Assembly: GCA_002343455.1 (NCBI GenBank) | Contig: DDSR01000457.1 | Coordinates: 1-10,000 of the forward strand | From: Deltaproteobacteria bacterium UBA2385 | GTDB lineage: Bacteria; Myxococcota_A; UBA796; UBA2385 | Direction: 5' to 3' | DNA: 10,000 bases | Shown here: in pieces, positions 1 to 7,700 of the stretch | Position numbering within the stretch: position 1 is the first letter of the stretch | How the letters are laid out: each line of letters starts with the position of its first letter | Program-made: the position numbers and the translations under genes | Notes under the pieces: model-generated | The model's database searches: none | Told to the model about the DNA's origin: nothing | What the model saw: only the letters and a program-made list of their open reading frames with translations

Positions 1-369
1 ACCCAGTGCGGCCAGTGCGGCTATGACGGCTGCCGTCCGTATGCCGAGGCCATGGCGCACGGCGAAGCCGGAGTGGACCATTGCCCGCCGGGCGGCGACG
101 AGGGCGCGCGCGCGCTGGCGCGGTTGCTGGGCGTGGCGCCGCTGCCCTACGACCGCGCGCGCGGCCTGCACAAGCCGGCCGCCGTGGCGGTGGTGGTAGA
201 AGCCGACTGCATCGGCTGCACCAAGTGCATCCAGGCATGCCCGGTTGACGCGATCATCGGCGCGGCCAAGCGCATGCACGTGGTCATCGACCCGCTGTGC
301 ACCGGCTGCGAACTGTGCGTGCCGGCCTGCCCGGTGGACTGCATCGTGATGGAGCCGGCGGCCGTCTAG
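1..369 (+). CDS. rnfB: RnfB-type electron transport iron-sulfur protein, 5' end cut by window edge
   Basis: This gene encodes the C-terminal 122 residues of an RnfB-like protein, which carries electrons through [4Fe-4S] clusters at the cytoplasmic face of the membrane; in full Rnf complexes it passes them between ferredoxin and NAD. The frame is open from base 1 and the stop is TAG at 367-369. Numbering from the first codon, Cys3, Cys6, Cys11 and Cys28 form the Fe-S domain typical of RnfB (CGQCGYDGC, then CPPGG). Two ferredoxin motifs follow: [12 protein letters not shown] (Cys70, 73, 76, 80) and [12 protein letters not shown] (Cys100, 103, 106, 110). The ATG at 52 lies inside the first Fe-S domain, so the true start and the usual N-terminal membrane anchor lie left of the window. 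No other rnf gene is visible. From memory, the sequence most resembles the stand-alone RnfB of Xanthomonas/Lysobacter relatives, whose exact role is less clear than in RnfABCDGE operons. Family assignment is firm; the taxon is inferred. Confidence 0.92.
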   Translation, partial: TQCGQCGYDGCRPYAEAMAHGEAGVDHCPPGGDEGARALARLLGVAPLPYDRARGLHKPAAVAVVVEADCIGCTKCIQACPVDAIIGAAKRMHVVIDPLCTGCELCVPACPVDCIVMEPAAV

Positions 370-381
370 GCCGGCGGCCGC
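354..381. repeat. Short GC-rich direct and inverted repeat around the rnfB stop codon
   Basis: The 11-mer GCCGGCGGCCG occurs at 354-364 and again at 370-380, five bases apart. Within it, GCGGCCG (358-364) pairs with CGGCCGC (375-381) to give a 7-bp stem with a 10-base loop that contains the TAG stop. It sits between two convergent genes, where a bidirectional terminator would be useful, but there is no T-run on either strand, so a terminator role is only a guess. In DNA this GC-rich such a repeat can occur by chance. Confidence 0.3.
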
Positions 382-397
382 ACCGCACCGCGGCGGA

Positions 398-925
398 TCA
401 TTCGCCGCCCTTGGCGCAGGCCGAACAGATCCGCTCCACCGCATAGCCGCGCGCGCGCAGCTTCTCCACCACGCCGTCCTCGCCGAGCAGGTGCAGAGCG
501 CCGACCACGAACAGGGTGTTGTCGCCGCCCGGCTGTTCCAGCCGCTGCGCGATCCGCGGCACCCAGGCCTCGTTGCGCTCGGTGTTGACGAGGCGGTAGC
601 TGACCGGTATCTCGGCCTTCATCTTGTGGCGGAACTCGCCGTCCAGGCCGCCCGCGTCGCCGGCGCGCCACATCGTGTGCAGCTTCAGCAGTTCGGTGAC
701 GGACTCCTGCGGGTTCTTCAGCAGTTCGCCCAGGCTGTACGCCTGCTCGTCGTGCGGCGCTCCGTCCAGCGCGGCGATCTGGTCGTCGATGGTCTCCAGG
801 CCGGACACCGGCTTGCCGGCCTCGGCGGCGCGACGGATGAAATGCATGTCCATGCCCTGCTCCTGCCGGAAGCCCGCCGCCTGCGCCATGCCGATCATCA
901 TGCCCATCGTGATGGCCCAGGGCTC
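398..925 (-). pseudogene. C-terminal half of a TraB/GumN-family protein, lacking its own start
   Basis: Residues about 1279-1453 of the fused ORF match the second half of the TraB/GumN family (PF01963), which is metalloprotease-like and of poorly known function. The family landmarks appear in order: PWAI at the start, GMDMHFIRRAAEAGKPVSGLET, a DDQIAALDGAP segment, the MWRAGD motif, an ERNEAWVPRIAQRL block, and the terminal VVGALHLLGEDGV with RGYAVERI. The N-terminal half, with the family's GTxH-type motif and commonly a signal peptide, is absent because the PKS sequence replaces it. As it stands the fragment would not be a working TraB protein. It converges on rnfB with 28 bp between stop codons and shares rnfB's base composition, so it belongs with the left piece. 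In its native genome the gene presumably continues with its own N-terminus. Family call is good; the exact left limit of the PKS-derived sequence is uncertain by about 20-40 bases. Confidence 0.82.
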
Positions 926-3900
926 GCTGCCCTCGACCTGGGCCAGCAGGCGACCGTCCTCCTGCTCCTCCAGGCCGACCTCCACGGGGAAGAGCTCCCG
1001 ACCGGCCAGGGCCCGCACGGCGTCCCGCGCGGCGATGCGCTCCAGCAGCCAACCGGCGCGCTGCCGCAAGGGCAGGGCCTCTAGCGCGGCGCGCTCCTCG
1101 CGGGAGAGGAAGCGCCGGGCGAGGTAGTCGCGCGACGAGGTCGAGCGCCCGCGGTCCTCGACCAGGGCGAGGCCGCCCTCGAAGAGCTCGGCGAAGAGGT
1201 GCCGCTCGGTGCGCTGCATGACGGGCCAGAGGCGATCGTCGGTCTCGAAGCGCCAGTCCGTCCAGCCTTCGATCCGGCACCAGAGCACACCGCCCCGGTC
1301 GAGCTCCAGATCGGCGCGGATCTGTTGCGCCCCGACCGAGCGCAGCCGGACCCGGCAGCGCAGCTCCTCCCCGGGGCTGGGCTCGGGCCCGAAGAAGCGC
1401 AGGGCCTCGATGCGCACGGGCATGGCCAGGCGGTCGCGCTCCATCCGGGCCATCACCCAGTAGCCCAGCAGCTGCCCGGCTCCGTCCAGCAGGGCGCCCT
1501 CGGCCGCCAGGGCCCGCAGCCGCCCGTCGACGCCTTCGGCGCCGATCTCGTCCAGCCCGGCGACCGCGTGGTAGCCCGGTCCGTGGAACATCCAGCGCTC
1601 GTCGTACAGTCGGCGGGCGTCGACCTCACAGGGCTCGGGGGAGTCCAGCGGGGCCAGCGTACAGGGCTCGGTGCGTGGCCAGGCCGGGCTGAGCAGGACC
1701 ACCCCGTCGGCGTAGTCGCCCAGGCGGACCCGCACCCGCACCTGGTCGGGGCCCTCGGACTCGACCCGACAGTGCAGCTCCAGCTCGACGGGCGGCTCGA
1801 CCCCCATCCAGCGGTGCGCGCGGACCTGCTCGACCCCGCTGGCCACCATGCCCGGCCGCAGCTCGGCGGCGGCCTCCATCATCATCCGCACCGACATGGT
1901 CATCGGGACGACCGGGTTCCAGTCGGCCACCACCGGCCAGCCGGGCGGCTGGGGGATCAGGCTGTGATCGAAGAGGAAGGGCTGCTCCTGCACCGAGAGG
2001 AGCCGGTGCTCGGTCCGCTCGGCGCGCACCGGGGTCCTGCCCTTGCGGAAGGCCGCCTCGACCGCCGCCCGGCTGCGCTCCAGCTCGGCGCTCAGGCTGC
2101 GGAAGCCCTCCAGCACCGGGCCTCCCCCCCCGGGCCCGACCTGTACCCGCGTCGGCAGCGGGGTTGACAGCCGCACCAGGGGCACGCCCAGGTCCAGCGG
2201 CAGGCGCGCCGAGGGCTTGGGGTAGAGGCAGCCGGGATCGACCTCGGCGCCCTCGACGAAGAGGGCCGCCAGGGTGCGCTGGAGCTGGGCCTTGCCAGAG
2301 CGCTGCGGCTCGGCGGCCGAGAGGGAGAGGTGCTCCAGACCGCGCAGGGTGTCCGAGACGAAGCCGGCGAGGCTGCCGGTGCCGAGCTGGACGAAGACCC
2401 GGACCCCCGCCTCATACAGCGCCAGGGTCAGCTCCCGGAAGCGCACCGGCTTGACGAGGTGCTCGACGGCGAGGTGCCGGATCTCGGCCTCGTCGGAGGG
2501 GTAGCGCCCGGCGGTGGTGGCCGACCAGAGGGGCAGCCGCGGCGGGCCCAGAGGCAGGCTGCCCAGCCGCTGCTGGTGCTCGGCGAGGTAGGGCGCGAAG
2601 AAGGGGGCGTGGAAGCCCGAGCGGAAGGGCAGGATGTGGGCCAGGACCTTGGCCTGGACGAGCCGATCCCGGGCCGCGAGGGCGGCCTCCTGCTCGCCGC
2701 AGAGCACGACCTGGTGCGGACAGTTGTCGTGGGTCAGCTCCAGGGGGAGGGGCAGGCCGAGGATCTCCTCGACCCGCTGCCGGCCGGCCCCGACCGAGAG
2801 GAAGGCGACCCCGGGCACCTCCAGGCTGCCGGGGGCGAGGCTGGCCAGGACCTCCTCCACCCGTTCGGCGGGGATGTGCCCGGCGATCATCATGCCGGTC
2901 CACTCCCCGCTGCTGTGGCCGGCGACCTGGTCGGGGCGCACCCCGGCCCGCTCCAGGGCCGCGGCCAGCAGCCGACCGTTCTCGACCACCTGGGCGCCGC
3001 GGCGCTCCAGCTCGCTGCCCTCGGTGAGGAGGGGCGCGGCCCGGCCCAGCCAGGCGGCGACGTCGGGCAGCGGCTCGGCCTGGACCGCCTCGACCCCCGG
3101 GCAGAGGAAGGCCAGCCCGCCGCGCTTCAGCAGGCCCTCGAAGCCGAGGTAGAGGCCGTCCCGCCCGCGCTGCGGCTGGCCGGCCTCGATCGCCTTGAGG
3201 GCGCGCTCCCGGCGGGCCGGGCTGGGGTCGACCAGGGCCAGGCGGCAGCTCCCGGATCCGCCGCTGGGGGCGCCCTCGCTCAGGGCCCGAGCCAGGGCCT
3301 CGCGGCTGTCGCGGGCCAGCCAGAGCAGCTCCTCCCGCGCCTGCGAGCGGCGACGCCCGGAACCTTGATCGTGCGATCGAACAACCACATGGGCGTTGAT
3401 GCCGCCGAAGCCGAAGGCGTTGACCCCGGCGATCATCGGCCCCTGCTGCGGACCGGGCCGCGCGACGGATGGGACCTCGAAGCGACCGCGCTCCAGCAGG
3501 GGGGTGGGCTGCTCGCAGTGCAGCGAGGGGGGCAGGACCCGGTGGTGGACCGCCAGCACCGCCTTGATCAGGGCGGCGGCCCCCGCGGCGGGCATGGTGT
3601 GGCCAATCATCGACTTGACCGAGCCCAGGGCGGCACGGGCCGAGCCCGGCGGCAGGGGTCCGAAGTGCTCGTTCAGGGTCGAGAGCTCGGCGGCGTCCCC
3701 GACGGGGGTGCCGGTGCCATGGGCCTCGACCAGGTGGACCGAGGCGGGGTCCAGCCCCGACTGCGCCCAGGCCCGCTGCAGCGCCAGGAGCTGACCGGCG
3801 GGGCTGGGGTTCATGATGCTGGCCCCGCGCCCGTCGCTGGCGACGCCCACCCCGCTGAGCACGGCGTAGACCCGGTCCCCGTCCCGCTCGGCGTCGGAGA

Positions 3901-4759
3901 GCCGCTTGAGCACCAGCAGCCCGATGCCCTCGCCGATCAGCAGCCCGTCGGCGCGGCGATCGAAGGGGCGGATCTGCTGGGTGCGGCTGAGCGCGCCGAG
4001 CTGGGTGAAGACGCTCCAGAAGGCCAGGTCGTGGCTGAGGTGGGCGCCGCCGGCGATGGCGAGATCCAGTCGGCCCTCGCGCAGCCCCTGCATGGCGTGC
4101 TCGACCGCCAGCAGCGAGCTCGCGCAGGCGGCGTCCAGCGTGTAGGCGGGGCCGCCCAGGTCCAGGCGGTTGGCGATGCGCGAGGCCGTCAGGTTGGGCA
4201 CCAGCCCGATGGCGGTGTCGGGGCCGTAGCCGACGAGCTTGCTCTGGAATTCGGCCTTGACCTCGCCCAGCCGCTGCTCGTCCAGCTCGGGCAGCAGATC
4301 GCGCAGGGCCGAGACGAGCTGCTCGGCGGTGCGGACCTGCTGCTCCAGGCGGGTCATCCCCGCCCCGATGTAGTTGCCTCGGCCCAGGATCACCCCGGTC
4401 CGCTCGCGGGCGAAGGGCCGATCGGCGTAGCCGGCGTCGGCCATGGCATCGACGGCCACCTGGAGGGCGGCGAGCTGGTCGGGCTCGGCCCCCTTCGCCG
4501 CGACCGGCATGATGCCCAGGCCCAGCGCGTCGACCGAGAGCAGCCCGTCGACGAAGCCGCCCCGACGGCAGTAGAAGCGGTCGACCGCGGAGGAGTCCGG
4601 GGCGTAGAAGAGCGGGTCCCAGCGGGCGGCGGGGACCTCCGAGATGGCGTCAACCCCCTGGCGGATGTTGCGCCAGTAGCTGTCCAGGTCCGGGGCGCCG
4701 GGGAAGACGCAGGCCATGCCCACGACGGCGACGCCGTGGGCCGCTTCCGGCTGGCTCAC
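398..4759 (-). CDS. PUFA-synthase-like PKS (KS-AT-DH-partial PPTase) fused in frame to a TraB/GumN C-terminal half
   Basis: The ORF encodes 1453 residues from a GTG start to TGA. Residues about 8-465 are a ketosynthase with a complete triad: Cys212 (DAACASSL), His347 (EAHGTGT) and His387 (SMIGHT). Residues about 546-830 are an acyltransferase-like domain with Ser616 (GHSSGEW) and His717 (SGFHAPF), but without the usual GQGSQ motif. Residues about 918-1172 are a double hot-dog dehydratase with His932 (FDHSL), VVPMT at 951-955, and Asp1092/Gln1096 in a DxxxQ motif. Residues about 1208-1283 resemble the N-terminal part of a Sfp-type PPTase (RFLSREERAALEALPLRQRA, then ERIAARDAVR). From about residue 1279 the protein becomes the C-terminal half of a TraB/GumN protein. 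The GTG lies 7 bases after the upstream PKS stop, so the two genes are probably one operon with translational coupling; only a weak GAG precedes the start. No later Met would leave the KS intact. The PKS part would extend and dehydrate chains carried on the partner's ACP. The fused C-terminus is probably not natural. Confidence 0.85.
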   Translation of the reverse strand: MSQPEAAHGVAVVGMACVFPGAPDLDSYWRNIRQGVDAISEVPAARWDPLFYAPDSSAVDRFYCRRGGFVDGLLSVDALGLGIMPVAAKGAEPDQLAALQVAVDAMADAGYADRPFARERTGVILGRGNYIGAGMTRLEQQVRTAEQLVSALRDLLPELDEQRLGEVKAEFQSKLVGYGPDTAIGLVPNLTASRIANRLDLGGPAYTLDAACASSLLAVEHAMQGLREGRLDLAIAGGAHLSHDLAFWSVFTQLGALSRTQQIRPFDRRADGLLIGEGIGLLVLKRLSDAERDGDRVYAVLSGVGVASDGRGASIMNPSPAGQLLALQRAWAQSGLDPASVHLVEAHGTGTPVGDAAELSTLNEHFGPLPPGSARAALGSVKSMIGHTMPAAGAAALIKAVLAVHHRVLPPSLHCEQPTPLLERGRFEVPSVARPGPQQGPMIAGVNAFGFGGINAHVVVRSHDQGSGRRRSQAREELLWLARDSREALARALSEGAPSGGSGSCRLALVDPSPARRERALKAIEAGQPQRGRDGLYLGFEGLLKRGGLAFLCPGVEAVQAEPLPDVAAWLGRAAPLLTEGSELERRGAQVVENGRLLAAALERAGVRPDQVAGHSSGEWTGMMIAGHIPAERVEEVLASLAPGSLEVPGVAFLSVGAGRQRVEEILGLPLPLELTHDNCPHQVVLCGEQEAALAARDRLVQAKVLAHILPFRSGFHAPFFAPYLAEHQQRLGSLPLGPPRLPLWSATTAGRYPSDEAEIRHLAVEHLVKPVRFRELTLALYEAGVRVFVQLGTGSLAGFVSDTLRGLEHLSLSAAEPQRSGKAQLQRTLAALFVEGAEVDPGCLYPKPSARLPLDLGVPLVRLSTPLPTRVQVGPGGGGPVLEGFRSLSAELERSRAAVEAAFRKGRTPVRAERTEHRLLSVQEQPFLFDHSLIPQPPGWPVVADWNPVVPMTMSVRMMMEAAAELRPGMVASGVEQVRAHRWMGVEPPVELELHCRVESEGPDQVRVRVRLGDYADGVVLLSPAWPRTEPCTLAPLDSPEPCEVDARRLYDERWMFHGPGYHAVAGLDEIGAEGVDGRLRALAAEGALLDGAGQLLGYWVMARMERDRLAMPVRIEALRFFGPEPSPGEELRCRVRLRSVGAQQIRADLELDRGGVLWCRIEGWTDWRFETDDRLWPVMQRTERHLFAELFEGGLALVEDRGRSTSSRDYLARRFLSREERAALEALPLRQRAGWLLERIAARDAVRALAGRELFPVEVGLEEQEDGRLLAQVEGSEPWAITMGMMIGMAQAAGFRQEQGMDMHFIRRAAEAGKPVSGLETIDDQIAALDGAPHDEQAYSLGELLKNPQESVTELLKLHTMWRAGDAGGLDGEFRHKMKAEIPVSYRLVNTERNEAWVPRIAQRLEQPGGDNTLFVVGALHLLGEDGVVEKLRARGYAVERICSACAKGGE
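911..1138 (-). pseudogene. N-terminal portion of a Sfp-type 4'-phosphopantetheinyl transferase domain, truncated
   Basis: After the dehydratase, residues about 1208-1283 of the PKS ORF carry the pattern found at the start of many Sfp-type PPTases: RRFLSREERAALEAL, a WLLERIAARDAVRAL segment (families usually have RxAAKxAVR), a VEVG strand, EEQEDGRLLAQV in place of the 'D-x-x-GrP' turn, and EPWAI, which should lead into the SISH/SIAH motif. The sequence then becomes TraB-like, so the Mg-binding and WxxKEA-type catalytic motifs of the second half are missing. A PPTase fused to the end of a PKS would activate the ACP of its own system; this would fit the neighbouring synthase. The domain call rests on a short degenerate pattern and needs a profile search. 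If right, the intact protein carries roughly 130-150 further residues not present here. Confidence 0.6.
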
Positions 4760-4773
4760 GTCGGGCTCACGTC
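4753..4773 (-). repeat. 10-bp tandem repeat forming the stop and start codons of adjacent PKS genes
   Basis: The plus-strand 10-mer GGCTCACGTC occurs at 4753-4762 and 4764-4773, separated by one base. On the coding strand it reads GACGTGAGCC twice. The first copy supplies the TGA stop of the upstream PKS; the second, in another frame, supplies the GTG start of the downstream PKS. The start is 7 bases past the stop. No strong Shine-Dalgarno sequence is present (only GAG within the first copy; AGAGAG lies about 20 bases from the GTG), so reinitiation by ribosomes finishing the upstream gene is likely. Confidence 0.6.
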
Positions 4774-7700
4774 AGGCTCTCTGGCGAGCCGCACATATAG
4801 AGCACCTGGGCCTCGCTGGGGTCACCGAAGCGCAGCTCGTCGACCATCGCCCGAGCGCCCTGCTCGGGGTCGATCAGGCCGATTCCGCGCCGGGCGTACT
4901 CGCGCTCCAGCTCGGGCGAGACCATGCCGCCGCCGCCCCAGGGCCCCCAGTCGATGCAGAGGACCCGCCGGGCGAGCAGGCCGTTGCTGGCCCTCGCCAG
5001 CTTGTCCAGGGCGTCGTTGGCGGCCGAGTAGTCGACCTGGCCGCGGTTGCCGAAGACCCCTGAGACGCTGCCGAAGAAGACCACGAAGGCCGCCCCCGGG
5101 CGCAGGTGCCGGGCGATCACCCGGGCCCCCTTGACCTTGGTGTCGAAGACCCGGTCGAAGGACTCGCCGGTCTTCTGCGCCAGCAGCTTGTCCTCCAGCA
5201 CCCCGGCGGCGTGAACCACGCCGTCGATGCGGCCGAACTGCTCGTAGATCGCCTCGATCAGGCGGCCGAAGCGAGCCTCGTCGCGCACATCGACCGCCTC
5301 GTAGTGGACCTCCACCGCCTCCTGCCGCAGCGCCGCCAGGTTGGCGCGGATCTCCCGGGCGGCCAGCAGCCGCTCGACCTCGGCCTCGATCTCGCGGGGG
5401 CTGCGGCCGGTGCCGCGGCTGACCAGCAGGGCCCGCAGCGCCTTGCGGTCGCCCGCCGCGGCCAGCTCGGGGTCGGACTCGGGCTCGGGCAGCGGCGAGC
5501 GGCCCACCAGGATCAGCCGGCAGGGCGCCGCTCTCATCAGGGCCAGCGAGGCCCGGGCGGCGATGCCGCGCGCCCCGCCGGTCACCAGGACCACCGCCTC
5601 CTTGTCCAGGCCGAGGCCCCGATCCTCCGGGCCGGTGCCCTGCGCCTCCAGCACGGGGCCGACCCTGCGCCCGGCGGAGAAACCGACCTCCACCTCCGCG
5701 GCCCGAGTGGGTCCGGAGAGGGAGGAGAGCTCGTGGACCAGCAGCTCGGCGAGCTCCTCGACGGGGGTCGCGGGGTCCAGGTCGACGGCCCTCAGGCCCA
5801 GGTCCGCGCGCTCGCGGGCCACGGTGCGGAGCAGCCCCGCGGGGCCCCCGCTGCTGTGCTCCGGGCGAGCGCGAGGCGCGCCGAAGCCCCCGCCCAGCCC
5901 GGTGACGGCGATCAGGCGGCGGGGACCGGGCGCCGCGGCCTGCACCCAGTCGAAGAGGTGCCGTGCGGGCTCCGCCCCGTCTCCGACCGCGCTCCAGCCG
6001 CTCAGGTCGACCAGGTCCTCTCCATTCTCGGGCAGGACTCCTGGACCGACCACCCGGGCCTTGGCGCCTCGCTGCTCCAGCAGCCGAGCCGTAGCCTCGG
6101 CCAACCCCTTGCCGTCCTGGCTGAGCATGACCCGGCGCCCTCGGAGCTCGCCCTCGACGGGAGCGGCCTGCTCCTGAACCCCGAGGACGAAGCGCCGCAG
6201 CTCGAATGTCTCTTGTTCGATCAACTTTGACTCTTCGGGTGCGGGAGCGGCCTGTACGGCGCCCTGCTCGCGGCGCTCCAGCCAGCTGACGATGCCACGC
6301 AGGGTCCGCACCCCGGCGAGCTGCTCGATCACCGCGTCCCGGTCGGCCGTGTCGGCGGTCGAGATGCCCAGCTTCTCGCTCAGCAGCCCCAGGATCTCGA
6401 TGCGCTTGATGCTGTCGATGCTGAGGTCGGCTTCCAGGTCCAGGTCCGGATCGAGCATCTCCAGGGGGTAGCCGGTGCGCTCGCTGACGATACCTAGCAA
6501 CGCTAGTTCGACGCTCTCGGGGGCTGCAGGGGCCGCGATCGCGGCGGGGGCAGCCTCCACCCGAACGGCGCTAGCCTGGACCACCCGCGCCGGCGCCCTC
6601 GGCTGCTCCGGGGCCCCCAGGTAGCCGAGCATCACCTCGCGCTGAGCCTCTACCAGCTGGCGCATGCCCTCCAGGTAGTCGCTGACCACCCGCTCCCGCT
6701 CCAGCCCCGGATCGACCGTCGCGCTCCGCTGCGGCACCACCGGCGAGGTCACCGGGATCATCGCCCCCGCGGGCAGCTCGCCGCGCACCGGGCGGGCGAT
6801 GAAGCCATTGACCCACCAGTCGGAGTCCCGGGTGCTGGGAGCCGGCGGGTGGGCCAGATCGAAGCGCCGCGCCCCCCTGCCCTCGAAGAGGGCCTCGGCC
6901 TCAAGGTTCAGGCCGTTGACAGCCAGGGTCCCGAGGCTGAGCAGCAGCCGGACCAGGGTGGGGCCGGCGCCGTCGTCGGTCTGCACGGCGAGGTGGGGCT
7001 GGTCCACCAGGATGCGGTCGACCAGCCGGGTCAGGACCCCGCCGGGCCCGACCTCGACGAAGATGCGCACCCCGTCGTCGTGCATCGCCCGGATCTGCTC
7101 TTCGAAGCGCACCGGCGAGGCGAGGTGGCGGGCCAGCGTCTCGGCGATCCGCCCGGGCTGGTGCGGCGCGGCGCTGAGGTTGGACCAGACCGGGATGGCC
7201 GGCTCTTCGAGCGAGACCGCGGCCAGGGCGGCCGCGAAGCTCTGCTCGGCCGCGGCGACCAGGGGGCTGTGGAAGGCACAGGCGACCGGGATCGCCCGGG
7301 CCCGATGGCCGGCGAGGGCGAGGCGCTCGCTGGCCGCCCGCACCGCCGGGGTCGGGCCGGCGATGACCACCTGGTCCGGCGCGTTGAGGTTGGCCAGCAC
7401 CACCTCCGGCAGATCGGCCAGCAGCCGGCGCGCCTCGGCGGCCGAGGCCGAGACGGCGGCCATCGTGCCGGGCTCGGCGCCGGCGGCCTCCAGGATGCAG
7501 CGGCCGCGGGCCTCGGAGAGGGGCAGCAGCGCTTCGGGCTCCAGGCTGCCGGCGACGCAGAGGGCGACCAGCTCGCCGTAGCTGTGGCCTGCGAGGGCGG
7601 CGGGCCGCAGGCCGAGGCGCTCCAGGACCCGGGCCATGGCGAGGTCGACGACTCCCAGGGCGGGCTGAGCGACCCGGGTGTCGGTCAGCGCCTGCACCTG

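Noticed and set aside
52..369. ATG at 52 as the start of a small 105-residue ferredoxin
   Set aside because: The codons before it encode the CGQCGYDGC motif of RnfB in the same frame, and Cys28 completes that cluster site only if the upstream part is included.
358..381. Hairpin between rnfB and the TraB fragment as a rho-independent terminator
   Set aside because: The 7-bp stem is perfect but no T-run follows on either strand, so it is listed only as a repeat.
366..1280. A 304-codon minus-strand frame overlapping the end of the PKS/TraB ORF
   Set aside because: The translation is Arg/Gly/Ala-rich without motifs, while the alternative frame carries the dehydratase end, PPTase and TraB motifs. 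It is a shadow frame, and does not indicate a frameshift at the join.
398..4759. Reading the PKS-TraB fusion as a novel enzyme with a TraB release domain
   Set aside because: The TraB part lacks its N-terminal half, the PPTase lacks its C-terminal half, and base composition changes at the join; two half-domains are better explained by a chimera than by an evolved fusion.
2330..5134. A 934-codon open frame on the plus strand running antisense through both PKS genes
   Set aside because: It lies opposite catalytic motifs of both KS/AT/KR proteins, crosses their gene boundary, and its translation is a Gly/Ala/Arg/Pro/Asp-rich run with no recognisable domain. High GC in the third codon position of the real genes removes stops from this frame.
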